64,000 bases of DNA, taken from contig NZ_WKJK01000019.1 in NCBI RefSeq assembly GCF_009674535.1, positions 62,001 to 126,000 of the forward strand. Direction: 5' to 3'. The position numbers and the translations under genes were made by a program. Positions 43,009 to 53,901 of the stretch are shown piece after piece (within the stretch, counting starts at the first letter, position 1; every line of letters begins with the position of its first letter). The notes under the pieces are model-generated. The model did not search any database, was not told the DNA's origin, and saw nothing but the letters and a program-made list of their open reading frames with translations. The DNA comes from Duganella guangzhouensis (lineage in GTDB: Bacteria > Pseudomonadota > Gammaproteobacteria > Burkholderiales > Burkholderiaceae_D).

Positions 43009-43299
43009 ATGTCTAGAATGCATAACCCGGCACATCCAGGTGAAGTGCTGCGCGAGTATCTGGACGATCTGCCGCTTGCCGGGGTGGCTGAGCATATTGG
43101 TGTGAGCCTGGCAACATTGCAGCGAATCGTAGACTGCAAGGAGAGTATTTACCCTGACCTGGCTTATCGGCTCGGCGCTGCCTTGGGTACCAGTCCGGAC
43201 CTGTGGGCTGGCATGCAGTTGCAATACGATATGTACCAAGCTGAAAAATTGCCTCGACCTAGGATAGAGTGTCTGCTACCGCTGGTTGCTAGGCCGTAA
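43009..43299 (+). CDS. higA: HigA-type antitoxin (XRE helix-turn-helix)
   Basis: A 96-residue protein with the HigA opening NPAHPGEVLREYLDDL and an XRE domain (GVAEHIGVSLATLQRIVDCKE, then LAYRLGAALGTSPDLW). It would bind and repress its own promoter and neutralise HigB. Since the toxin is broken, it is now an orphan repressor. Its 3' end overlaps the MFS gene on the other strand by 11 bases. Confidence 0.9.
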   Translation: MSRMHNPAHPGEVLREYLDDLPLAGVAEHIGVSLATLQRIVDCKESIYPDLAYRLGAALGTSPDLWAGMQLQYDMYQAEKLPRPRIECLLPLVARP

Positions 43300-44503
43300 C
43301 CGCCACCACCGCCGGGCGGCGCTGTTCCAGTAGTACCGACAGGCCCAGCACGGCGATGCCGCCCAGGGCCAGCAGCGCGCCCACCGGACCGGTCGATTGC
43401 AGGCTCATGCCGTGCGCGATCGCCATGCCGCCGCACCAGGCGCCGGCGGCGTTGGCGCAGTTGAAGGCCGAGTGGTTGAGCGCCGCCGCCACCGTCTGGG
43501 CGTCGCCCGCTACGTCCATCAGCCGCGTTTGCACCGCCGGGCACACCGCGATACCGCAGCCGATCGCGAACAGGTTGAACGCCACCGCCCACACATTGCT
43601 GCTGGTGTAGTAGAACGCCGACAGCGCCAGCGCGTTCCACACCAGCGCGCCAAAGATGGTCCACAACCGCGAGCGGTCGGCAAACCAGCCGCCCACCACA
43701 TTGCCGATCGTCATGCCGATGCCGATGGTGCCCAGCAGGACCGCCACCATGCCCGGCGCCACCTTGGTCACTTCCAGCAGCGTCGGCGTGACGTAGGTGT
43801 AAACCGCGAACAGGCCGCCAAAGCCGACCGACACCATCAGCAACGTGACCCACACCTGCACGCTGCGGAACACGCCCAGCTCACGGCGCGGGCTGGCGTC
43901 GCCGGCGGCCACGAACGGCACGTAGCGGCGCACCATCAGCGCGGTGGTCACGCCCAGCACGCCGACCACCAGGAAGGCCGAGCGCCAGCCGAAGCCCTGG
44001 CTCAGCCAGGTGGCCAGCGGCACGCCGAAGATGTTGGCGATGGTCAGCCCCAGCAGCACGCGCGACACGGCCTGAGCGCGCTTTTCGGGTACCGCCATGG
44101 CGGCCGCCACCAGCGCCGCCACGCCGAAATAGGCGCCGTGCGGGATGCCGGCCACGAAGCGGGCGGCGATCAGCGCGCCGTAGCCGGGGGCGGCGGCGCT
44201 GAGCAGATTGCCCAGCGCGTACAGCGACATCAGCATGATCAGCATCGCCTTGCGCGGCATGCGCGCCAGGAAGATGGCGATCAGCGGCGCGCCAAACACC
44301 ACGCCCAGCGCGTAGGCACTGATCATATAACCCATGTCGGGCAGGCTGGCGTGCAGGTCGCCCGCCACCACCGGCAGGATGCTCATCGAGGCAAATTCGC
44401 CGGTGCCGATGGCCAGGCCGCCGATGGCCAGCGCCAGATTGGCCATGCCGGCGCCGCGCGGCGCGATGATGAGAGGGGAGTCGGAAATAGGTTCGTGATG
44501 CAT
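43289..44503 (-). CDS. MFS transporter (AraJ/DHA1-type exporter)
   Basis: A 404-residue protein with about twelve hydrophobic segments and MFS motifs: the cytoplasmic loop FLARMPRKAMLI after segment 2, RFVAGIPHGAYFG in segment 4, and a repeat of the loop pattern with GGWFADRSR. It resembles the DHA1 drug- or arabinose-type exporters. The substrate is unknown. The frame extends to 44617 but the family-like sequence begins at ATG 44503 (MHHEPI). The 44504-44742 gap has no recognisable gene. Confidence 0.9.
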   Translation of the reverse strand: MHHEPISDSPLIIAPRGAGMANLALAIGGLAIGTGEFASMSILPVVAGDLHASLPDMGYMISAYALGVVFGAPLIAIFLARMPRKAMLIMLMSLYALGNLLSAAAPGYGALIAARFVAGIPHGAYFGVAALVAAAMAVPEKRAQAVSRVLLGLTIANIFGVPLATWLSQGFGWRSAFLVVGVLGVTTALMVRRYVPFVAAGDASPRRELGVFRSVQVWVTLLMVSVGFGGLFAVYTYVTPTLLEVTKVAPGMVAVLLGTIGIGMTIGNVVGGWFADRSRLWTIFGALVWNALALSAFYYTSSNVWAVAFNLFAIGCGIAVCPAVQTRLMDVAGDAQTVAAALNHSAFNCANAAGAWCGGMAIAHGMSLQSTGPVGALLALGGIAVLGLSVLLEQRRPAVVAVTA

Positions 44504-44742
44504 GGAAAACAGGCCCCAAAACTTCGGAAAAAAGGGTCCACCATAGCATGTTTGGCGCAAGCGCGCTGGCGGCGGCCGAGGTGGTAATCTTCCGGCAATG
44601 TGGTGGGGTGGCAACAAAATTGTGGCATGACCTCTTGATGACTGTTAAATCGGGTAAATCTGGGCAAAACGACAATAACCCAGGGGAAACATCTTGTCGC
44701 CTGAATAGAGTGTGTTTTCTTTCATAACGGAGAAAGCACATC

Positions 44743-46863
44743 ATGCACATTTCCAGCCGGGCGCTTGCCGCTTACGCTACCACCCTGTCGCTGCTGCTGT
44801 CCGGCTGCAGCGGCGGCTCGGATTCATCCAGTTCGTCCACCGCCACGGCCAGCGCAAGCGGCCCAGCCATTTCGCTGCAGCCGGCTGCGGCCACCATCGT
44901 GTCCGGCTCCAACAGCGTGCTGTCGGTGGTGGCCAGCGGCACCAGCCTGACCTATCAGTGGTACGTGGGTGGCGCCGCCATCACCGGCGCCACCGGCGCC
45001 AACTACGTCGCCACCGAGGCCGGCACCTACTACGTGGTGGTGACCGCGTCGGATGGTTCGGTCACCAGCGCCAACGCGGTGATCACCGTCGCCACCACGC
45101 CGGTGATTCTGACCCAGCCGTATGGCGCCACCATCCTGACCGGCACCAGCCAGACGCTGGCGGTGGAAGCCGACGGCCTGGAAATGGCTTACCAGTGGTA
45201 CAAGGACGGCACCGCCGTCGACGGCGCCACCCGTCCGACCTATGCCGCCTCGGCCGCCGGCAGCTACACCGTCAGCGTGACCAACAGCGCCGGCAGCGTG
45301 ACCTCGAACGCGGCTGACATCGTGGTGTCGTCGTCGGTGACGGCGCCATCGATCAACGTGCAGCCGCAGGCGCAGACCGTCAACGCCGGCACCGGCGTCA
45401 CGCTGTACACCACCGCCAATGGCGTCAGCCTGTCGTACCAGTGGTACCGCAATGACGTCGAGATCCCGGGCGCCACCTCGCGCATCTACAAGATCACCAC
45501 CGCCAACGCCAACAGCGCCGGCAACTACAAGGTGATCGCGACCAACACCGCCGGCTCGGCCACCAGCAACAGCGTGGCGCTGAAGGTCAATGTGGTCAGC
45601 GAAGGCGCCAACACCGCCGCCGTGGTCAACGCCGCCAACGCTTTCCTGGCCACGCTGTCGACTGACCAGAAAACCGTCGGCACCGATGCCACCTCGTCCA
45701 CCACCGTGCTGTTCGACTACACGCTGGCCGGCGCGATCCAGTGGACCAATCTGCCAGGCTCGCGTCACGGCCTGCGCCTGAACACCAGCACGCTGACCGC
45801 CGCGCAACTGGCGGCGGCCAACACGCTGATCGCGAAAGCGCTGAGCGCCCCCGGCATCACGCTGTTCAATGAGCTGCGCGCGGCCGACACGGTACTGGCG
45901 ACCGCGATGGCATCCGGTGGCGGCACCACTGGCGGCGGCACTGGCATCGTCGGCGGCGGCACACCGCCAACCGACGGCACCGGCACTGGCACCATTCCGA
46001 CCGACGGCACCTTCACGCCGCCAACCGACGGCACCGGCACCGCGCCGACCGGCACCGATCCTGGCGCCGGCGGCACCGGCGGCACCGGTGGCCTGACGCT
46101 GGACTACGGCACCGACCTGTACTCGATCGCCTTCGTTGGCACGCCATCGGCCACTTCGCCGTGGATACTGCAGGTCGCCGGTCACCACCTGGCCTACAAC
46201 ATCACCTACAACACCGGCAAGGTCAGTGCCACGCCGAACTTCGTCGGCGTCGAACCGCCTAACTGGACCGTGGGTTCGGACGGCACCGTCAACGTGACTG
46301 CCAACGCCACCAGCGCCGGCACCCAGCACGCGCCGATGGAGAAACAGCGTGCCGCCGTCTACAACCTGGCGGAAGCGATCCAGGCCGACAGCACCGCGTC
46401 GGCCGCCGCCAAGTTGTCCGGTACCTTCACCGACGTCGTCATGGGCGCCTCGGGCAATAGCGATGGCAACTTCAAGTCGCTGTCGTATCCGACCAGCGGC
46501 CGTGGCCTGCAGTACTCGGCCATGACGGCCAAGCAGCAAGGCTATGTACGCGCGGCGATCGAAGCATGGGTCAACACCCAGGCTTACGACGTGGCGGCCA
46601 CGCTGCTCGGCGCTTACCTGGCGGATGATGCGTTGGCCAACACTTATGTCGCTTACGGCATCGGCCAGGGCGGCAAGGCGGACTTCAGCGCCTATCCGAA
46701 CTCGCTGGCGTCGCCGCTGGATGCGCAGCACTCCTACATCCGCGTCGATGGTCCGCGCGTGTGGATCGAGTTCGTGGTGCAGCAGGGCGTGGTGTATGGC
46801 ACCGACATCCACTACCACACCATCTGGCGTGACAAGACGGCGGACTACGGTGGCAGCTTCTAA
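44743..46863 (+). CDS. Lipoprotein with Ig-like domains and DUF3500 domain
   Basis: A 706-residue protein. A lipobox LSGC puts lipid on Cys22, followed by a serine-rich linker. Three Ig-like domains with the core YQWY lie at about 45-115, 125-200 and 205-285. Then a DUF3500 domain, split by a Gly/Thr/Pro-rich linker (about 390-450), carries the typical WILQVAGHHLAYN and the terminal DIHYHTIWRDKTADYG with clustered histidines. The histidines suggest metal binding. It overlaps the HupE/UreJ gene by 14 bases, so the two probably act together at the envelope. Confidence 0.87.
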   Translation: MHISSRALAAYATTLSLLLSGCSGGSDSSSSSTATASASGPAISLQPAAATIVSGSNSVLSVVASGTSLTYQWYVGGAAITGATGANYVATEAGTYYVVVTASDGSVTSANAVITVATTPVILTQPYGATILTGTSQTLAVEADGLEMAYQWYKDGTAVDGATRPTYAASAAGSYTVSVTNSAGSVTSNAADIVVSSSVTAPSINVQPQAQTVNAGTGVTLYTTANGVSLSYQWYRNDVEIPGATSRIYKITTANANSAGNYKVIATNTAGSATSNSVALKVNVVSEGANTAAVVNAANAFLATLSTDQKTVGTDATSSTTVLFDYTLAGAIQWTNLPGSRHGLRLNTSTLTAAQLAAANTLIAKALSAPGITLFNELRAADTVLATAMASGGGTTGGGTGIVGGGTPPTDGTGTGTIPTDGTFTPPTDGTGTAPTGTDPGAGGTGGTGGLTLDYGTDLYSIAFVGTPSATSPWILQVAGHHLAYNITYNTGKVSATPNFVGVEPPNWTVGSDGTVNVTANATSAGTQHAPMEKQRAAVYNLAEAIQADSTASAAAKLSGTFTDVVMGASGNSDGNFKSLSYPTSGRGLQYSAMTAKQQGYVRAAIEAWVNTQAYDVAATLLGAYLADDALANTYVAYGIGQGGKADFSAYPNSLASPLDAQHSYIRVDGPRVWIEFVVQQGVVYGTDIHYHTIWRDKTADYGGSF

Positions 46864-47956
46864 GTTGTTGCAACGCCTGATCGCGGCCGGTGCGTTGGCC
46901 GCGACGCTGGTGAGCACTGCGGCGTTGGCGCACCCGTCGCCGCAGTCGGAAGTCCTGCTGGTCAGCCAGCAGGGCAGCATCCGCGCCGAGCTGGTGCTGC
47001 CGGTCGACGAGCTGAAGCTGGCATTGCCGCATGGCGTGCCGGCGCCGGACGCCGAGATCTCGGCCTATCTGGCGGCGCACATCCGGCCGGTGTCGCCGGA
47101 TGGGCGCGGCTGGGTGGTCAAGGTCGAGCAGTTGCGCTGGGAAATGACGCGCCAACCGGCCGATCTGGTGGCCGTGATGACGCTGCGGCCGCCGGCCGGC
47201 GCGCCGCTGGACCGCTTCAGCTTTGGCGACGACGCCATCTCGCACCAGGTCCCGAGCCATCTGACCGTGGTGGCGTTGCGCACTTCGCCCGAGGCGCCGT
47301 CGCGCATGTTGGGCACCTTGCACTTCGGGCAGCGCAGCCTGGACGTGCAGGGCGCCGATCCGCGCTGGTGGGCCGGCTGCGCCGACCTGTTCCGGCTCGG
47401 CATGAACCACATCGCCGAAGGCACCGACCACCTGCTGTTCCTGCTGACCTTGCTGCTGCCGGCGGCGCTGCTGGTCAAGGATGGCCAGTGGAGCGGTTTT
47501 GGCGGCAGCCGTCATCTGCTGGTGTATCTGCTGAAGGTGGTGACGGCGTTCACGCTGGGCCATTCGGTGACGCTAATGCTGGGCGCGTTCGGCAGCTTCA
47601 AACTGCCGGAGCAACCGGTGGAATTTGCCATCGCCTCGTCGATCCTGTTCTCGGCGCTGCACGCGTGGCGGCCGATTTTCCCGCGCCACGAGGGGTGGAT
47701 CGCGTTCGGCTTCGGGCTGGTGCACGGGCTGGCGTTCGCCTCGGCCATCCGCGAGCTGCAACTGACGGGCGTGCGGCTGGTGACGGGCGTGCTGGCGTTC
47801 AACGTCGGCATCGAAGCGATGCAGATGCTGGTGATCCTGGTGGCGGCGCCGCTGCTGATCCTGCTGGCGCGGCGGCCGTTCTACGCGCGCGTGCGGCAGG
47901 CGGCGGCGCTGGGCTCGGCCGCCATGGCCCTCCTGTGGATGATGCAGCGCGTGTAA
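46850..47956 (+). CDS. HupE/UreJ family membrane protein (putative metal permease)
   Basis: A 368-residue protein with signal sequence, an extracytoplasmic N-terminal domain (about 30-175) and a C-terminal membrane domain with six or so helices. It has the family motif GMNHIAEGTDHLLFLLTLLL, and HSVTLMLG and FGFGLVHGLAFA. HupE/UreJ proteins are linked to nickel or cobalt supply for hydrogenase and urease; neither enzyme is encoded here. The GTG start at 46850 overlaps the DUF3500 stop and leaves a sensible signal peptide. Co-translation with the DUF3500 lipoprotein is likely. Confidence 0.85.
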   Translation: MAASKLLQRLIAAGALAATLVSTAALAHPSPQSEVLLVSQQGSIRAELVLPVDELKLALPHGVPAPDAEISAYLAAHIRPVSPDGRGWVVKVEQLRWEMTRQPADLVAVMTLRPPAGAPLDRFSFGDDAISHQVPSHLTVVALRTSPEAPSRMLGTLHFGQRSLDVQGADPRWWAGCADLFRLGMNHIAEGTDHLLFLLTLLLPAALLVKDGQWSGFGGSRHLLVYLLKVVTAFTLGHSVTLMLGAFGSFKLPEQPVEFAIASSILFSALHAWRPIFPRHEGWIAFGFGLVHGLAFASAIRELQLTGVRLVTGVLAFNVGIEAMQMLVILVAAPLLILLARRPFYARVRQAAALGSAAMALLWMMQRV

Positions 47957-48040
47957 ACCATCCCGCTGGCGTGCGCCAAGACACAGACGGCGCCCGCCGG
48001 CCGGGGGCATCATGGCGGCAGCCCATCAGCGAGGTCCGCC

Positions 48041-49138
48041 ATGCATGCCCCCATCCATCCCCTGCCTTACGATCCCCTGTATGAAGTGCCCGAAGACGGC
48101 GAGGCCGACACCATCGCCGGTCTGATCGCGTCGATGCACCACATCGCCGCCACCGTCGACAAGGACACCGGCCATGCGCATCGCGCCGTGCACGCCAAGA
48201 GCCATGGCCTGCTGCGCGGTGAGCTGCGCGTGCTGGAGGGCTTGCCGCCCGAGTATGCGCAAGGCTTGTTCAGCAATGGTGGGCTGGCCTGGCCGGTGGT
48301 GCTGCGGTTGTCGACCACGCCGGGCGATCTGCTGGACGACAAGGTATCGACGCCGCGCGGCATGGCCATCAAGGTGATCGGCGTGCCGGGCGAGCGCTTG
48401 CCGGATGGCGAGGGCGATGTGACCCAGGATTTCGTCATGGTCAACGGCCCGACTTTTCTGGCCCCCAGCGCCAAACAGTTCCTGAGCAGCGTCAAGCTGC
48501 TGGCCGCCACCACCGACAAGGCGCCGCGCTTGAAGAAAGCGCTGTCGGCGGCATTGCGCGGCGTGGAAAAAGTGCTGGAAGCGGTGGGCGGCGAGAGCGC
48601 GGCGTTGAAGAGCCTGGGCGGCCATCCGGAAACCCATCCACTGGGTGAAACTTTTTTCACCGGCGCGCCGCTGCTGTACGGGCGCTACATGGCCAAGTTG
48701 TCGCTGGCGCCGCTGTCGCCCGAGCTGAGGGCGTTGAAGGATCAGGCGGTCGATCTGTCGCACAAGCCGAACGGCCTGCGCGGCGCGGTGGTCGATTTCA
48801 TGAGCGCGCATGCGGCCGAGTGGGAGCTGCGGGTGCAGCTATGCACCGATCTGAAGACGATGCCGATCGAGGATGCCTCGGTGGAATGGCAGGCACCGTG
48901 GGTGGCGGTGGCGCGCATTACCGCGCCGGCGCAGGCCGGTTGGACGCATGGCTTGTCCACGCTGGTGGATGACGGCATGCAGTTCAATCCGTGGCATTGC
49001 ATCGCCGCGCACCGGCCGATCGGCTCCATCATGCGGGTGCGGCGCGCGGTGTACGCAGCGTCGGGCCGCTTCCGCGCCGAGCGCAATGGCGTCTCACTGG
49101 CTGAGCCGCACAATCTCGACCGCTGGCGCGAACATTGA
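48041..49138 (+). CDS. Catalase-family heme protein
   Basis: A 365-residue protein with the fold of short catalase-like proteins. The distal-side histidine region is HAKSHGLLRGELRV, followed by RLSTTPGD and PRGMAIKV, and on the proximal side FNPWHCIAAHRPIG and MRVRRAVYAAS. True catalases are longer. These small relatives are known as catalase-family peroxidases or SrpA-like proteins, with substrates other than H2O2 possible. No signal peptide is seen. It is adjacent, tail to tail, to the broken binding-protein gene. Confidence 0.85.
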   Translation: MHAPIHPLPYDPLYEVPEDGEADTIAGLIASMHHIAATVDKDTGHAHRAVHAKSHGLLRGELRVLEGLPPEYAQGLFSNGGLAWPVVLRLSTTPGDLLDDKVSTPRGMAIKVIGVPGERLPDGEGDVTQDFVMVNGPTFLAPSAKQFLSSVKLLAATTDKAPRLKKALSAALRGVEKVLEAVGGESAALKSLGGHPETHPLGETFFTGAPLLYGRYMAKLSLAPLSPELRALKDQAVDLSHKPNGLRGAVVDFMSAHAAEWELRVQLCTDLKTMPIEDASVEWQAPWVAVARITAPAQAGWTHGLSTLVDDGMQFNPWHCIAAHRPIGSIMRVRRAVYAASGRFRAERNGVSLAEPHNLDRWREH

Positions 49139-49900
49139 TTACAAATCGCCGTAGCGGGCGCGGATGGCGGCCAGGGTGCCGTTGTGCTCCAGCCGGGCGA
49201 TGGCGGCGTTGATGCGCTCCAGCTCGGCCGGGCTGGTGCTGCTCTTGTTCAGCATCAGGTGTACCGGCGCCCGCAGCACCACCAGCGGCAGCGCGCTGAT
49301 GGCGATGCCCTGCAGCTTGGCTTCATGGCGCAGCGCGCCGCTGTCGCCCAGGATCAGGTCGGCGCGGCCGGCGTCCAGCATGCGCAAGCCTTGCTGGAAG
49401 CTGGTGAAGGTGCTGAGCTTGCCGGAGGCGCTCAACTGCGGTTGCAAGCGCGCATAGGCCGGGCCGTAGTAGCCGACCTTGGGCGCCAGCAAGCCGATTC
49501 CCTGACGCGCCAGTTGGTCCAGGTTGTTGATGTGCAGGTAATCGGCGCGCCGATTGCTGCGCGTGAACAGGCCCACGGTTTCATAGCGGTAGGGCGCGCT
49601 GAAGCGGGCGTAGCGGCGTCGCTCGGCGGTGTTGGACGCGGCCAGCATCAAGTCCAGCTGGCCCAGTTCAAACAGGCGCTGGCGGCGCGCGGTCGGCAGT
49701 TCCGGCTACGCCTTCAGCTTGCAGTCGGCTTCCTTCAAGATGGCTTGCGCCAGCTCCCAATCCAGTCCGGTGACCGCGCCCTGCGGCGCGGTGTAGACAT
49801 AGGGTGGCCATTGTTCCAGCGCCATACTGAGCTCGCACGCGCCGGCATGCGCCGTCCCGCCCAGCCAGGCAATGGCGGATAGCATCCGACGCGCTTGCAT
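49139..49900 (-). pseudogene. Extracellular solute-binding protein (family 3) broken by a premature TAG
   Basis: Reading from ATG 49900, a signal-peptide protein starts ARRMLSAIAWLGGTAHAGA and continues WPPYVY...GLDWELAQAILKEADCKLKA, where a TAG at 49706-49708 interrupts. The same frame continues without shift as PELPTARRQRLFELGQLDL and then AASNTAERRRYARFSAPYRY to its natural stop, all typical of amino-acid-type periplasmic binding proteins. A single base change explains the break. It would be about 253 residues intact. Confidence 0.8.
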
Positions 49901-50045
49901 GCTGCACTTTCTTGTTCATCAATAGCGACAATTTGCCAGATGTGACGAGAATGTCAAGCCGATGCAAATTTCGTCGCTAGCGAACACCTATTGTGCGCCG
50001 CCGTACGGTACAGTTGTTACTATTTGACTTCCGAATCTGAGAAAA

Positions 50046-52034
<1,989 letters not shown>

Positions 52035-52103
52035 ATAGTTGCAAAATTCTTAAATCAGCATTTAGAATAGCTCCGGGGAAACTTTTGATGGGCCGGGAGC
52101 CGC

Positions 52104-53312
52104 ATGAACCTGATTTACAAGAATGAGAAGACGCTGTTCCGCATCATGCTGGCGCTGTCGCTGCTGATCTGGGCGGCGCTGGTGATCGGTACGCTGGGCA
52201 TGGCGCTGGTGTATGTGCTGCTGTTCTTTGTCAGCTATTGCTTCGCGCAGTCGGCGCTGGTGTCCTACATTCGTGGCACCGGGGTGCAGATCACGCCGGC
52301 GCAGTTTCCCGATCTGCACCAGCGCATCGAATCGTGCTGCCAGCGGCTGGGCCTGGAAGAGATGCCGGATGCCTATCTGCTGCAGATGGGCGGCAGCTTC
52401 AACGCCTTCGCCACCCGCTTCTTTGGCACCAATTTCATCGTGCTGTATTCGGACGTGGTGGACGCGCTGGAAGAGCGGCCGGACGCGATCAATTTCTACA
52501 TCGGTCATGAGATCGGCCACCTGACGCGGCAGCATCTGCGCTGGTCGGCGCTGCTGGCGCCGGCGGCCTGGCTGCCATTGCTGGGCGCGGCCTACGCGCG
52601 GGCCCGCGAATACACTTGCGACCGTCATGGTTTCCACGCCTGCGACGACCTGAAGAGCGCGCAGGTCGGCTTGGCCGCGCTGGCGGCCGGCGGCAAGCGC
52701 TGGCGCCAGCTCAGCGCCAGTAACTATAGCGCGCAGGCACAGTACAGCAGCGGTTTCTGGATGTCGTTCCACGAGCTGGTGGGGGATTATCCATGGCTGG
52801 TCAAGCGCATGGCGGCGGTGCGCGGGCTGGCGCAGGGCAACGAGGTGACACAGCCGGGCCGCCACGGCCTGGCCTATCTGCTGGCGCTGCTGGTGCCGCG
52901 GCTGGGCGTGGGCGGCGCCGGTTCGGTGCTGGGGCTGGTGGTGCTGATCGGCGTGCTGGCGGCGGTGGCGATTCCGGCCTATGGCGATTACACCGCCAAG
53001 GCGCGCATGGCGCAAGCGGTGGTGGTCGGCCACGAAGCAACGGCGGCGGTCGAGCGTTATTTTTACGCCAACGGCCGTGGCCCGGCCACGCTGGAAGCGG
53101 CCGGCTATGCGATGGACGATCCCAACCACGCGGTGCAGGACATCACGGTCGATGCCGGCAATGGCATGGTGCGCGTGTTCCCGGCCGATCTGAACTATCG
53201 CGGCAAGGCTATTGCGTTCACGCCGCGCGTGGACGAGAATAAGCGCGTCGTCTGGCAGTGTGCCAGCGCCGACATTCCCGAGCGCGTGCTGCCGGCGGAG
53301 TGTCGCAACTAG
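52104..53312 (+). CDS. M48-family metalloprotease fused to a pilin-like domain
   Basis: A 402-residue protein. Residues 10-55 hold two membrane helices, then the M48 peptidase with HEIGH (135-139) and EYTCDRHG as second zinc region. At about 270-305 a hydrophobic helix GLVVLIGVLAAVAIPAYGDYTAKARM has the look of a type IV pilin N-terminal helix without its usual leader-peptidase site. A small periplasmic-type domain with cysteines (VWQCASA, AECRN) follows. It may be a membrane protease whose C-terminal domain is displayed or assembled with pseudopilins; this is inference. Confidence 0.88.
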   Translation: MNLIYKNEKTLFRIMLALSLLIWAALVIGTLGMALVYVLLFFVSYCFAQSALVSYIRGTGVQITPAQFPDLHQRIESCCQRLGLEEMPDAYLLQMGGSFNAFATRFFGTNFIVLYSDVVDALEERPDAINFYIGHEIGHLTRQHLRWSALLAPAAWLPLLGAAYARAREYTCDRHGFHACDDLKSAQVGLAALAAGGKRWRQLSASNYSAQAQYSSGFWMSFHELVGDYPWLVKRMAAVRGLAQGNEVTQPGRHGLAYLLALLVPRLGVGGAGSVLGLVVLIGVLAAVAIPAYGDYTAKARMAQAVVVGHEATAAVERYFYANGRGPATLEAAGYAMDDPNHAVQDITVDAGNGMVRVFPADLNYRGKAIAFTPRVDENKRVVWQCASADIPERVLPAECRN

Positions 53313-53337
53313 TCGCAACTGAAGCCAAGGACCGCTG

Positions 53338-53898
53338 TTGATCTCACCGCTGGAAATCGCCGCCAATGCCGTCATGACGGTTTCCATCGTGCTATCGGGC
53401 CGTAACAACGTGCATTCGTGGTGGCTGGGCATCATCGGCTGCGCCATGTTTGCCACCTTGTTCTACAGCGTCAACCTGTATGCCGACGTCGCGCTGCAGC
53501 TGTTCTTCATCGTCACCTGTGTGATCGGCTGGCTGCAATGGCGGCGTGGTGGTGGCGGGTTGCCGATCAGCCGCGCCCAGGCGTCGGCGCTGGCCTGGAT
53601 GGCCGGCATCGGCGTGCTGGCCACCGCCGGCTACGGCCTGATGCTGCAGGCCTACACCAATGCCTACGCCCCCTTCATCGATTCGGCGGTGCTGATGTTC
53701 AGCGTGGTGGCGCAGTTGCTGCTGATGGGGCGGCGGCTGGAAACCTGGCCGTTCTGGCTGTTGGTGAATTCGGTCTCTGTGCCGCTGTACGCCAGTCGCG
53801 GCCTGTACCTGACGGCGGTGCTGTACGCCGCCTACTGGGTCAACGCGCTGGCCTCGTGGTTCTTCTGGCGCCGTCAGATGCGGGCGGAGCCCGCTTGA
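53338..53898 (+). CDS. pnuC: Nicotinamide riboside transporter PnuC
   Basis: A 186-residue membrane protein with seven hydrophobic segments and the PnuC pattern: NNVHSWWLGIIG, LQLFFIVTCVIGWLQWRRG, AYAPFIDSAVLMFSVVAQLLLMGRRLE and YASRGLYLTAVLYAAYW. It facilitates uptake of nicotinamide riboside for NAD synthesis. The start is TTG at 53338 with AAGGA seven bases upstream. No NadR/NRK gene is nearby, and no riboswitch is visible upstream. Confidence 0.9.
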   Translation: MISPLEIAANAVMTVSIVLSGRNNVHSWWLGIIGCAMFATLFYSVNLYADVALQLFFIVTCVIGWLQWRRGGGGLPISRAQASALAWMAGIGVLATAGYGLMLQAYTNAYAPFIDSAVLMFSVVAQLLLMGRRLETWPFWLLVNSVSVPLYASRGLYLTAVLYAAYWVNALASWFFWRRQMRAEPA

Positions 53899-53901
53899 AG
53901 C

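Noticed and set aside
45907..46095. Gly/Thr/Pro-coding repetitive stretch considered as a CRISPR or tandem repeat array
   Set aside because: It is a low-complexity linker inside the DUF3500 lipoprotein in frame, without equal-length repeats and spacers.
44824..46980. Minus-strand open frame of 718 codons opposite the DUF3500 lipoprotein
   Set aside because: Gly/Arg/His-rich shadow; the plus strand has a lipobox, Ig-like repeats and the DUF3500 end motif.
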